From contig CAZOKO010000001.1 of the NCBI GenBank assembly GCA_964580455.1, positions 41,981-105,980 of the forward strand: a stretch of 64,000 bases of DNA, read 5' to 3'. The notes beneath the pieces were generated by a model. That model had not been told where the DNA came from. It searched no databases and was given only the letters and a program-made list of their open reading frames with translations. A program made the translations under genes and the position numbers. Of this stretch, positions 8,636 through 17,060 are shown piece after piece (position 1 is the stretch's first letter; every line of letters begins with the position of its first letter). The stretch comes from CAZOKO01 sp964580455 (GTDB lineage: Bacteria; Desulfobacterota; WTBG01).

Positions 8636-9220
8636 TCATTTCCTCTCAAAAATATATAATTTATTTAAAAACTGGAATTTAACTTTTTTGATCAATTTGA
8701 ATCCACATCCGATCAACAAATTCATTATATATTCACGCTTTAGACCTTCTTCTTCACCTTCTTTTTTTTCTCTTCCTTCCTCGATTTTATCAATCCAGAA
8801 CATTCTATGCCTTACTTTCCCTATTATTGGTTCAAGATTTGTTATAATGACTCTTCCATAACTTTTTAAAATTCTATCCACTTCTGTTATCACTTCCTTC
8901 CGATTTGGAATGTGATTAAAACTAGCTACAAATGCGACAGTATCAAAAGCATTCTCTTTAAACGGTAATTTAGATGGGTCTTCAATTATGATTGCCCCTC
9001 CACTAAAATCAAAAACATCTACACCAACACTACCGTTCCCATATTTTTTCACCAGAATGTTAGGCCCACATCCAACATCTAATAATCTACCTTTTGCAAA
9101 TTTTATAACTATCTCATTGCGCTCATCGCGAATCGACTTTAAGCCAATTTTACTAGTAAATTCATGAGGCATAGATAATCTTAGAGGAAGGAAAATTTTA
9201 TTTATAATACCGTATATCAC
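8636..9220 (-). CDS. Class I SAM-dependent methyltransferase
   Basis: 194 residues. Motif I is LLDVGCGPN near residues 46-54; VGVDVFDF and the later SFNHIPNR and ILKSYGRVIITN segments match the Methyltransf_11 type. GTG start with AGGGG about 9 nt upstream. It lies between a radical SAM gene and a polyprenyl-phosphate glycosyltransferase gene, which suggests methylation of a sugar or lipid in surface glycan synthesis. Substrate unknown. Confidence 0.82.
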   Translation of the reverse strand: MIYGIINKIFLPLRLSMPHEFTSKIGLKSIRDERNEIVIKFAKGRLLDVGCGPNILVKKYGNGSVGVDVFDFSGGAIIIEDPSKLPFKENAFDTVAFVASFNHIPNRKEVITEVDRILKSYGRVIITNLEPIIGKVRHRMFWIDKIEEGREKKEGEEEGLKREYIMNLLIGCGFKLIKKVKFQFLNKLYIFERK

Positions 9221-9295
9221 ATCCTATTACCCCTCTACTTTTGACTCTATTATTTAAACCTAACGGGATATTCTGGATTATTCTCTTCAAGACTT

Positions 9296-10165
9296 TTATT
9301 CATTAATGCGCCGCATCAGAGATATTTGATCAGCAATCAGCCCAAAGAAAAAAATATTCAAGCCAGAAATGGTTGCAAAGAGAGCACCTTTCGGGAATGA
9401 GAGAAAATAAACAATTCCGTAAATTGAATATACAAGACCAACAAATAACATGGTTAAACCAATAGGAGCAAATATTTTTAATGGATTGAATAACATGATA
9501 ATTCTTAATATCAAAAGTAAAGTTTTAAGTCCGTCATTTGCTGTAACCAGACTTTTACCCCCAGTTCTTTTTCCTACATCTATTGGCACAAAGGTCACAT
9601 TGTAGGCTGCTTTAATGAAAGCCAGTGTCATAGTAGCTGTAATAGAAAATCCGTTTGGATACAAATGTATAAATTCCATGAAAATATCTTTTCTCACAGC
9701 GCGAAACCCCGAGTTCAAATCAGGGATTTTTTTATTAACAAGATATTCCGCTGTGTGTTTCAATATCCATTTCCCAAAACTGCGAACAGCAGGCCATCTT
9801 CTTCCTCCTCGCTCTCCAACGACCATATCAAATACACTCATTTTCTCAACAAGGCGGTTTATATCATTAACTGAATGCTGACCGTCAGCATCCATCATAA
9901 CAACAATATCTGTGCTGGCCAAACGAACTCCAGTCTTGATTGCCGCACCATAGCCTTTATTATATGGATGATTTATAATTTTAATTATTCCATTTTCAGA
10001 ACTATTCTTAAACTCTTCTAAAATAGTACGGCTTTCATCAGTAGATCCGTCATTTACGAAAACCAATTCAAAATCCTGTGAATCGAGGAAGTGTTTTAAA
10101 CATTGTAGAACGTCAGGCAATGTCTTTTCTTCATTGTAAACAGCTATAACAACTGTGTAATTCAT
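9296..10165 (-). CDS. Family 2 glycosyltransferase, DPM1/polyprenyl-phosphate type, membrane-anchored
   Basis: 289 residues. The GT-A domain starts with VVIAVYNEEKTLPDVL, has the FVNDGSTD segment, the metal-binding VMMDADGQH near residues 90-98, and LNSGFRAVRKD. Two C-terminal hydrophobic helices (about 225-248 and 260-280) anchor it in the inner membrane. Such enzymes load mannose or glucose onto polyprenyl phosphate, which would feed the GT-C-like membrane transferases in this window. ATG start with a G-rich site upstream. Confidence 0.9.
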   Translation of the reverse strand: MNYTVVIAVYNEEKTLPDVLQCLKHFLDSQDFELVFVNDGSTDESRTILEEFKNSSENGIIKIINHPYNKGYGAAIKTGVRLASTDIVVMMDADGQHSVNDINRLVEKMSVFDMVVGERGGRRWPAVRSFGKWILKHTAEYLVNKKIPDLNSGFRAVRKDIFMEFIHLYPNGFSITATMTLAFIKAAYNVTFVPIDVGKRTGGKSLVTANDGLKTLLLILRIIMLFNPLKIFAPIGLTMLFVGLVYSIYGIVYFLSFPKGALFATISGLNIFFFGLIADQISLMRRINE

Positions 10166-10288
10166 AACGTATTTACCCCCCCTTTTTACTACTTATGTAA
10201 ACTCTCAGTTTTAACCATATTTTATTGCCTTTCAAATTTATCTCCATGCCAAATGGCATCTACTCATCTCTAAGATTCATATTAGTCA

Positions 10289-11428
10289 CTATACAAGTGC
10301 TTGATAAATTTCCACATACTTGTCAATAATACCATCCCACGCAAAATCATTCTTAACCAGTTCTTTAATATGTTTACCACATTTACCCCTCACCTGTTCA
10401 TCAAGTAAAACCTTAACTCTGTCTGCAAGTATGGAAGGGTTATCAAATTCTACCAGATAACCAGTCTCCCCATCTCTAATCAGTTCCCTGGCAATCCCAA
10501 CCGGGGTTGAAATAACAGGCAGGCCTGCAGCCGCTGCTTCCAGAATAGGCTGTCCAAAACTCTCATACTTTGATGCGTAAACAAAAATATCGGCAGAACA
10601 GTAGCACTCTACTAGCGCATCACCAAATTGAGGTCCTGAAAAGTGTACTCTATCACCAACTCCCAACTGACTTGCCAGTTCAATCAATTCCTTAAGATAT
10701 CCTCCCCTGGAGACACTGCTGGTCTTTTCCTCAGATCCAACCAGAGTGAGCTCTACTCCACCATTAATCTCCTTCAAAGCCCTTATCAGATTTTCCACTC
10801 TGCGATTCCTGGCAATCCTACCCACGAATAGCAATGTCACGCTGTCTTTTTCTTTACTATCAGTCACCTCATATCTATCAACATCGATGCCTGCCGGAAT
10901 CAACCTCAACTTCTCTTCACTAATGCCAAACTCTATCGCATCCTCATATTCAACCCGACTTGAAACAACTACCAGATCAGCTCTTCTGGCTGTGAGCTTG
11001 AGGGTTAAAAGGTCATAAATAGCGTAGGGCAATCGGTCAAGCTTTCCTTCAAGATATCTTCTGTAACCCAGCAATGAGCCATGGGTACTGAGTATAAAAG
11101 GTTTCCTCTTTAATACAGAAAAAAAAAGACCCAGGTCGGCCTGAAAATTACGGTAATTATGGCTGTGAATCAGGTCAAAATCCTTAAACCCTTTAATCAT
11201 TCCCAGACTGATGCAATATCTCATCAATCGAAATTGATTACTATAGCGGGTAACCTTAATACCCTTAAAATCTTCTCTGCAGGGAAGGTTGTTATCAACA
11301 TCACAATAGGTAGTTAAAACAGGGGAGCGAAAACCTCTTTGCTCTAGTTCCTGGGAAATCCTAAATGCCTGATTTGTAGGACCAGTGACATAGGGATAAA
11401 AGGTTTCTATGGTTCGAAGAATATTCAT
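10289..11428 (-). CDS. Family 4 glycosyltransferase
   Basis: 379 residues, GT-B fold. The N-terminal glycine- and proline-rich acceptor loop is YPYVTGPTNQ; the C-terminal donor domain has FVGRIARNRRVENLI and the EX7E-type segment ASKYESFGQPILEAAAAGLPV near residues 285-305. A cytosolic enzyme using a nucleotide sugar to extend a lipid-linked glycan. ATG start. Downstream of the regulator gene in the same direction, so likely in the same regulated region. Confidence 0.92.
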   Translation of the reverse strand: MNILRTIETFYPYVTGPTNQAFRISQELEQRGFRSPVLTTYCDVDNNLPCREDFKGIKVTRYSNQFRLMRYCISLGMIKGFKDFDLIHSHNYRNFQADLGLFFSVLKRKPFILSTHGSLLGYRRYLEGKLDRLPYAIYDLLTLKLTARRADLVVVSSRVEYEDAIEFGISEEKLRLIPAGIDVDRYEVTDSKEKDSVTLLFVGRIARNRRVENLIRALKEINGGVELTLVGSEEKTSSVSRGGYLKELIELASQLGVGDRVHFSGPQFGDALVECYCSADIFVYASKYESFGQPILEAAAAGLPVISTPVGIARELIRDGETGYLVEFDNPSILADRVKVLLDEQVRGKCGKHIKELVKNDFAWDGIIDKYVEIYQALV

Positions 11429-11490
11429 CTTAATAGCTCAGCTATTTTTTAGACAGGATAACAGGATTGACAAGATAATTTCTAAAATGG

Positions 11491-11512
11491 AGGTTGCGTT
11501 GCTCGTATCGTC
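11491..11512. repeat. Partial copy of the GTTGCGCTGCTCGTTTCGTC repeat
   Basis: GGTTGCGTTGCTCGTATCGTC matches the core of the longer copies at 24104-24177 and 48366-48451. It lies in the 242-bp gap between the GT4 gene and the regulator gene. Confidence 0.65.
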
Positions 11513-11545
11513 TAAAAGAATCTGAAAAAACATCTATCTGCGTTT

Positions 11546-11643
11546 ACCCCGTTAGATAAAATTTCAGAATGTACCGCATTATACATTTTTGTCTTGAATT
11601 GTTTGAAACATACATAAAACCTATGCTGATTATCTAACGGGGT
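11546..11643. repeat. 98-bp element with CCCCGTTAGAT terminal inverted repeats, copy 1
   Basis: Perfect 14-bp terminal inverted repeats ACCCCGTTAGATAA (11546-11559) and TTATCTAACGGGGT (11630-11643) enclose 70 bp. The flanks read CATCTATCTGCGTTT and GAATCTGCGTCC, which together restore the common TCTGCGTTTATCTGCGTCC repeat. The element therefore appears to have inserted into a member of that family. Related copies lie at 25917-26013 and 57713-57804; interiors are not alike. Confidence 0.75.
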
Positions 11644-11670
11644 GAATCTGCGTCCAAAAATTGATTTCAA

Positions 11671-12249
11671 TTAAATTAAAATCAATTTCTCCTCTGTTAC
11701 TCCTAAATCCCTAGCTTTTTTACAAATTTTTTCTTTGGAGGTCAAGGCAACAACTATCACCCGATCAAAATCAAAATCTTTAATTGACTCAACAGATTTA
11801 ACCTTCTTTCCAAAGAAGTTTTTCCCCGTTTTAAAATCATCCACTACAGCTACTAAATCAAGTTTTGTTTCTTGTAAAGAAAGGTACGCAATTTCAGCAA
11901 TCTCACCAGCTCCATAAAAAATAATCCTTTTAACCTTCTCCTTTTCTATTGCCAAAAAAACATTATTAAGTCTTAATCTCAAATCCTTATAGAAATTGAA
12001 GGAAAATTTCATATACTCATAGGTAAGTTTGCTTTTCTCTGCTATTCCTTTGGGAGTCAAATTATAGATAATGCGGTTCTTGGGCATGGTATCCACCATG
12101 ATATACCCTTTCTTGATTAACCTTTTTAGATACAAATTGGTTAATCCAAGGGCAATACCCAGCTTCCCGGATAGTTTTCTCTGGGTAAGGCTCTGGTCTT
12201 CTGAAACTTCCTCTAAGATACGATATGTTCGATGTGCTTCATTATCCAT
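11671..12249 (-). CDS. Winged-helix (MarR EPS-associated type) regulator fused to a Rossmann sensor-like domain
   Basis: 192 residues. Residues about 1-75 form a winged helix-turn-helix (QRKLSGKLGIALGLTNLYL then KKGYI) like the EPS-associated MarR-family regulators. From about residue 105 a second domain starts with IIFYGAGEIAEIA, contains VVDDFKTG and ends in RVIVVAL, as in NAD(P)- or nucleotide-sugar-binding Rossmann domains of the PglD N-terminal kind. The ligand is unknown; a sugar nucleotide is a reasonable guess. I prefer ATG 12249, with GGAAC upstream, over TTG 12270, which lies inside the palindromic operator. Likely autoregulated. Confidence 0.82.
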   Translation of the reverse strand: MDNEAHRTYRILEEVSEDQSLTQRKLSGKLGIALGLTNLYLKRLIKKGYIMVDTMPKNRIIYNLTPKGIAEKSKLTYEYMKFSFNFYKDLRLRLNNVFLAIEKEKVKRIIFYGAGEIAEIAYLSLQETKLDLVAVVDDFKTGKNFFGKKVKSVESIKDFDFDRVIVVALTSKEKICKKARDLGVTEEKLILI

Positions 12250-12263
12250 AAACAGTTCCAATA

Positions 12264-12307
12264 TGTTCAATTTATGAACACTCTAACACAAAAAAAATAC
12301 CTGTCAA
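12264..12307 (-). promoter_or_regulatory. Regulator-gene promoter with palindromic operator
   Basis: On the minus strand: TTGACA (12302-12307), 16-bp spacer, TAGAGT (12280-12285), then TGTTCATAAATTGAACA (12264-12280), 14 bp before the ATG at 12249. Position of the palindrome relative to the -35 box is identical to that in both repeat copies (22 bp between their right edges). This is the best evidence that the palindrome is this regulator's own operator. Confidence 0.75.
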
Positions 12308-12367
12308 GAAATTTCCATGAGATTGCTTCTCTCCGTTTGCATTGATATTCCAAATGAACAACTTATA

Positions 12368-14283
12368 TCATTTACTATAGTCTTTAGTCCCACTCCTTTT
12401 TAACACACCCACCAAACCCCTTAATGTTTCCGCCTGCTCCTGATTGGGACTGAGTTCTAAACTTCTTTGAAAGTGAAGCAGTGCTTTTTGATAATCTTTA
12501 AGATCATAGTAAAATAGAGCGCCTAAATTCTTATGAATTTCAGCAGAACCAGAATCAAGTTCTATTGCTTTTGAAAATAACCTGATTGCCTCCTGTATTT
12601 TATTATCCTTATAGTATTTAATTGCGTGAGCATTTAATGTATTACCAAGGTGCTCATTCAGTGTTTTTTCATCATAACTGTTTATATCACCCACATCAAT
12701 TTTCAAAGTGCCAGCTTCTTCCAGATATCTTAAAGCCTTTTCAGGCCACCCCCTTTTCAATGATGAAAGAGCAGCTTGCTTATATCGAAAATATTTCTCC
12801 CCTTCCGTTTTTCCCTTATGTAAACCAAGAGATGCACCATCCAAAACAATAAAGAATACCATACAAAAGGTTGTCAGGAACAAAACTGACTTCTCAAGTC
12901 TAGCTCTGGATAGCCTCAAAAATACACTCAATAGTATAACTGATAAAAACAGCGCCAGAAGGGGAAGGAGAAGAAGAAAATAGTTCCACACAATGAGAAC
13001 AAGAGAAACACATGAGGTCACTATAATTTTCCTTTTCATTTTAACAGAATCAATTAATGCAGCTACCCCAAAGGAAAGAATTATGTTACAGTTTAAAATA
13101 AAACGATGTCCAAAAGAGGCCTCATTTAAGAAGCCAGAACAAATTACCAGGGAGGTAAGCAGGCATAGGGAAAATATTATACTCACCCTTTTCTCCATTT
13201 TTATGAAAACAGCTAAGCCAATGAGCCCAAAAATCCATGCCGGCTCAGTTATAAAAACACCCCAATCCTTTCCTACAAAAACATATAAGATGTTTTGAAA
13301 TATGTTCGTTAGAGTAAATGATACATGGCTTGCGGGTGGAAGAAGTTTACCCAATATAGTACCCCAGGCAACCAGTTGCGGCAATACAACAACAATATAA
13401 GCAACAACCATCAACAGTACATTTCTTCCTAATAACTTCAATTCGCTAAATTTTCTCTCGTAAAAACCTCTTATTGCCTGAACAAGAAAATCGAGAAATG
13501 GAATCAAAAGAAACATTCCTGTATTTAGACGAATACTGCAAAGCATTCCCGCCGAAATTCCTAAAAGAAGATAGCCTAAAGCATTCTTGCATTTACTTCT
13601 GTACAAAACCCAGCTGTAAATGAAAAGCACCATCAACAGAAATTTCCCTGAGTGAGACATTCTCTGACGGATAAATGTGTAATAAGGAAGAGGGGTGCTG
13701 AAAAAGAGAGTTATGGTAGCAATAAGAGAAGCCTTCTCAGAGAAATATTTTTCAGAAGAGAAAAATTGAGGATCAATCCCAGGAAAACGCAAAGGCTTGA
13801 TCCTATTCCCACTAAAGCATGGTAGGGGAAAGCATATCCATCCACACCAACCTGGCAACCCAAAAAACTATAGATTGAAGCAATAGCATGTCCTATGAGA
13901 AAGAAGGGAATCTACAAAACAGCCGACCCGATAGACCAGTAATTGATGCTATACCCTGTAGGTGTTATGGTATCAAAATGGTAGTACCCCTTCTCATTGA
14001 AAAAACCAATGTCGCAGTCAAAAAAAGCAGACCGCAAATAGGCGTAGTAACCCGCATCATCACCAGCATCAATTTTGGTAATAGAATAATATCCGGTATG
14101 CTCTCCGGGATTAATCCAAGCACTAAAAGTACCAAGGGGTGTTAAGAGGAGAAATGAGAAATAAAATACTAATAAAATTATGAGGTATGAACCATTACGC
14201 TGAAGGAATGTTGGACGGCCGTTATTCTTTAAACATTTTTGATGACCTTTCCTACTTGCAATGTCGTGGGTTGATTTATTCAC
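12368..14283 (-). pseudogene. Broken GT-C-like membrane glycosyltransferase with C-terminal TPRs
   Basis: Two lesions interrupt one gene of about 640 codons. The first part (14283-13912) has an N-terminal helix and the GT-C-like acidic loop GDDAGYYAYLRSAFFD. It ends at a TAG (13912-13914) after IGSAVL; the same frame continues IPFFLIGHAIASIYSFLG, so a Trp codon probably mutated. Further on, a run of five A at 13748-13752 (minus strand) appears to have lost one base, shifting to the frame that reads KYFSEKASLIATITLFF and continues to 12368. The end has about two TPRs (residues beginning NTLNAHAIKYYKDNK). Two independent lesions favour real decay over a read error. Confidence 0.8.
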
Positions 14284-14310
14284 ACACGGCTTTTTTTTCG
14301 CTTCGAATTT

Positions 14311-15288
14311 TTACTCATAGAGCTGGTACTTAACCCGCCACAAATCACATCTACCACAGATTCTATTGTGGTTTTCTCTAAAGTCTTCAAACTCTTTGCT
14401 TTTCCATATTTCTCTCAGTTCTTTTTCAAAGAGATTTCCCAATCTGTATTTGGGCATACCACAGCAGGGAGTAACTTCAGCCTTTTGATTGATATAAACA
14501 TAATCATAAAGTCTCAAACAGTACTTCCCAGAGCGATGAAGAATTGACTTCAAGATTTTATAGCTAACTCTTGCAAGTCCATCAAAAAGGGCATACTGAA
14601 TACTGTCTACCCGGATATCGAGTTTCTTTCCCAAACGATCCGCCTCTTGTAAAACTATTCTTTCCTCCTCTGCAGAAGGTCTCTTAATATCACCATTAAA
14701 TCTAGCATCCAGTCTTCCAATATTTATCCTTTCAACCCCTGCCTGCTTGCCAAATTGTATCACATCGTAAATATCCTCCCCCTTATCCTTATGCAGCGTG
14801 GTTTGGAGGGTAACTGCAGGAATAATCCCATTGCGTTCTTTCACTAAATCTCTAACATGCTTCAATACATCAAGATCCGAGTGCCCAGCCTCACTAACTC
14901 TCTTAACACTCTCTATAGAAATAGTAATTCCATCCAGGCCTGATGTGATCACTTGATGTCGAAAATCGGGGGTTAATAGAGAGCCGTTGGTTGTCAGTTT
15001 TACACTATAGCCCCTTACTTTACAGTAGGCAATCATTTCAAAAATATGGGGATGTATCAGAGGCTCTCCCCAGCCGGTTAGTGTAAGCTGTTTAACTCCT
15101 CTTAGCCGGCTAATAATCTTTTTAAAAGTCTCAAGTGGCATATCCTCTTTGAGAACCTTAAAATGATCCCTTGGGCACATTATACAATTGAGATTACACC
15201 TGTTGGTTATCTCAATTTGCGCCTGACAGGGATAATCAGGAATTATATAAAAAAGCCTCCCCAGGGTTTCTTTTGCAATATCTTTCAT
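14311..15288 (-). CDS. Radical SAM protein with C-terminal SPASM/twitch-like cysteines
   Basis: 325 residues. The cluster motif CNLNCIMCP sits near residue 31, followed by LTLTGWGEPLIHP. The C-terminus holds CCGMPKYRLGN and CGRCDLW, an auxiliary iron-sulfur site. Proteins of this kind are frequent in polysaccharide loci; the substrate is unknown. The start overlaps the stop of 15288-16307 by one base (TAATG), so the two genes are co-translated. Confidence 0.87.
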   Translation of the reverse strand: MKDIAKETLGRLFYIIPDYPCQAQIEITNRCNLNCIMCPRDHFKVLKEDMPLETFKKIISRLRGVKQLTLTGWGEPLIHPHIFEMIAYCKVRGYSVKLTTNGSLLTPDFRHQVITSGLDGITISIESVKRVSEAGHSDLDVLKHVRDLVKERNGIIPAVTLQTTLHKDKGEDIYDVIQFGKQAGVERINIGRLDARFNGDIKRPSAEEERIVLQEADRLGKKLDIRVDSIQYALFDGLARVSYKILKSILHRSGKYCLRLYDYVYINQKAEVTPCCGMPKYRLGNLFEKELREIWKSKEFEDFRENHNRICGRCDLWRVKYQLYE

Positions 15289-16307
15289 TAAATATAGCTT
15301 TTAATCAGTTTCCAGTAAAAATTTAATACTGGGCTTAATCCCTTGTCCAGCAAAGGGTGTTTTATACCACCAATACGAAGTATCCCGACAAAAAGGCAAA
15401 TAATTTTACTGTCCTCAACCCTTCTCAATGCTCTGGTGATTCTTCGCTTTTTTAGAATAGAAGGGAATAAACACACTATTTCAAAGTAACTTTTACACTT
15501 AAGAATAAACCATCCGGTAGTAAGAGCAAAACAAAGCTCAGCCATCTCTACCAGAATCAAAGCCGGAAAGATAAGTAGCAGTGTTTTAAGCTGATAATTC
15601 TTTAACAACAGTTGCAGCCGATTCTTTTCCGAATGATAAAATTTTTTGGGGTTTTTGCTGAAGTGGTATTTATGATACATAACCGCTTCAGGATTAACCA
15701 TAAGTTTTTTACCTGACAGTCTTATCCTCCAAGAGAGATCGTGGTCTTCATGGTACATAAAAAAGTCCTGATCAAAACCTCCCACCTGATTAAAAAGCTC
15801 TCGCTTAACTAAAAATATTCCACCGCAGGCAGTCTCCTCAATTTGCATATGAGCTCTATCTTCTTCGTCAATATATTTAGGACAAGCTAAACCAAGATAG
15901 TTGATAATATTTCCAAAAGAGTTGATTTTATTCCTATCATTAAAGTATAAAATTTTAGGGACTACTGCCCCCACCTTTTCATCTTCAATTATGTCGACCA
16001 TCTTTTCTACACAACACTCATCCAGGTAAAGATCATTATTTAAGAACAGAACATACTCACCACTCGAACATTCAACCCCTCTATTAACTGCAGGGCCAAA
16101 TCCCATATTATCCGGGTTAACGAGCACATTTACTACAGGAAAGAAGTCCTTCATATACTCAACCGATCCATCAACTGAGGCATTATCAATCAGCAACAGT
16201 TCCAGAGGAGTGTATGTCTGTTTCTTTAATGAAATAAAACAATCCTCAAGATGCTCCTTCCCGTTCCAATTTACCACAATGATGGATACTAACTTCTTTT
16301 TTGTCAT
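15288..16307 (-). CDS. Family 2 glycosyltransferase (rhamnosyltransferase-like)
   Basis: 339 residues. GT-A signature IIVVNWNGKEHLEDC at the start, LLIDNASVDGS, the metal-binding LFLNNDLYL near residue 91, and FFMYHEDHDLSWR near 188. This is the WcaA/RfbF-like group that adds sugars to lipid-linked glycans. ATG start. It is coupled to the radical SAM gene downstream. Confidence 0.9.
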   Translation of the reverse strand: MTKKKLVSIIVVNWNGKEHLEDCFISLKKQTYTPLELLLIDNASVDGSVEYMKDFFPVVNVLVNPDNMGFGPAVNRGVECSSGEYVLFLNNDLYLDECCVEKMVDIIEDEKVGAVVPKILYFNDRNKINSFGNIINYLGLACPKYIDEEDRAHMQIEETACGGIFLVKRELFNQVGGFDQDFFMYHEDHDLSWRIRLSGKKLMVNPEAVMYHKYHFSKNPKKFYHSEKNRLQLLLKNYQLKTLLLIFPALILVEMAELCFALTTGWFILKCKSYFEIVCLFPSILKKRRITRALRRVEDSKIICLFVGILRIGGIKHPLLDKGLSPVLNFYWKLIKSYI

Positions 16308-16534
16308 ATTTCACTCGATACACGATTCAAGATTCACGATGCATGATTCATGATACACGATGGTATTTTATAACTGCCTCTCTAAAGTTATAGAGCTTTG
16401 CACCTAATTCTTCATATCTATGAAAAAATCTTTCGAAAATGTCTTTCTCAAGTGATTCAGTTTCATAAGCATCTCTAAATGAACTTTAGTTTCATTCCTG
16501 CATCCTGTATCCTCTATCCTGCATCCTGCTTGTA
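16308..16534. repeat. Gap with ACGATTCA-type and ATCCTGTATCCT-type dispersed repeats
   Basis: 16317-16361 is a run of CACGATTCAAGATTCACGATGC-like words, and 16498-16530 a run of TGCATCCTGTATCCTC-like words. Between them a minus-strand open frame of about 45 codons (16348-16485, reading DAYETESLEKDIFERFFHRY) looks protein-like but has no start and runs into the repeat at its end. I read it as the remnant of an unidentified gene. Confidence 0.5.
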
Positions 16535-16936
16535 TCATAATATCTTTTCATAAAAAGTATCGGAGTCTTTTTCATTATAGGGTTCATCAATGTAGATAAG
16601 CAGATACATCATCTCACTGCCTGTGTTTTCAATCGCATGGGATACATGAGGAGGAATTCTTACTGTTTTAAGATGATGCTCACTCAATCTCAACTCTTCT
16701 CGCTCTCCTGAATGCATATCTACCAGCACAAGTCGTGCTTCACCCTTAAGCACGCAATACCACTCAAATTTTCGCTTATGGTAGTGGTTCCCTTTCACAT
16801 AACCAGGATAGGCAGTAGTTACCATAAATTGCCCAAACTCTTTTTCTCTGATCAATTCCTCTTTGCGGACAATCTCAGCCAACCAGCCCCGTTCATCCTT
16901 TTTTGTATCAAGTGAATTAACCTCAACTCCCTTCAT
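16535..16936 (-). CDS. Cupin domain protein (polysaccharide biosynthesis, Cap5F C-terminal-like)
   Basis: 133 residues forming one double-stranded beta-helix. GNHYHKRKFEWYCVLKGEA near residues 49-67 holds metal-binding histidines and resembles the C-terminal cupin of Cap5F/WbjC, which acts on UDP-N-acetyl-6-deoxyhexoses. FdtA-like ketoisomerases and RmlC are alternatives. Start ATG with AGAGGAA upstream. The next gene upstream (17061-17915) resembles the SDR half of the same enzyme. Confidence 0.75.
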   Translation of the reverse strand: MKGVEVNSLDTKKDERGWLAEIVRKEELIREKEFGQFMVTTAYPGYVKGNHYHKRKFEWYCVLKGEARLVLVDMHSGEREELRLSEHHLKTVRIPPHVSHAIENTGSEMMYLLIYIDEPYNEKDSDTFYEKIL

Positions 16937-17060
16937 CTACTATTCCTCTTGAAACTATTTATACAGGATAATAGAATTGACAAGATAATTTCTAAATCCT
17001 GTTCACTCTATTACCCTATTAAGTATTTTTCCTATTCAAATCCGCAAGATTTTAGACCAG

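Noticed and set aside
11546..11643. GTTAGAT and ATCTAAC ends look like integron core sites (GTTRRRY, RYYYAAC)
   Set aside because: In attC sites RYYYAAC comes first and GTTRRRY last; here the order is reversed, and no integrase or cassette ORFs are present.
16308..16534. ACGATTCA and ATCCTG tandem words as a CRISPR array
   Set aside because: Units are irregular and there are no unique spacers or cas genes.
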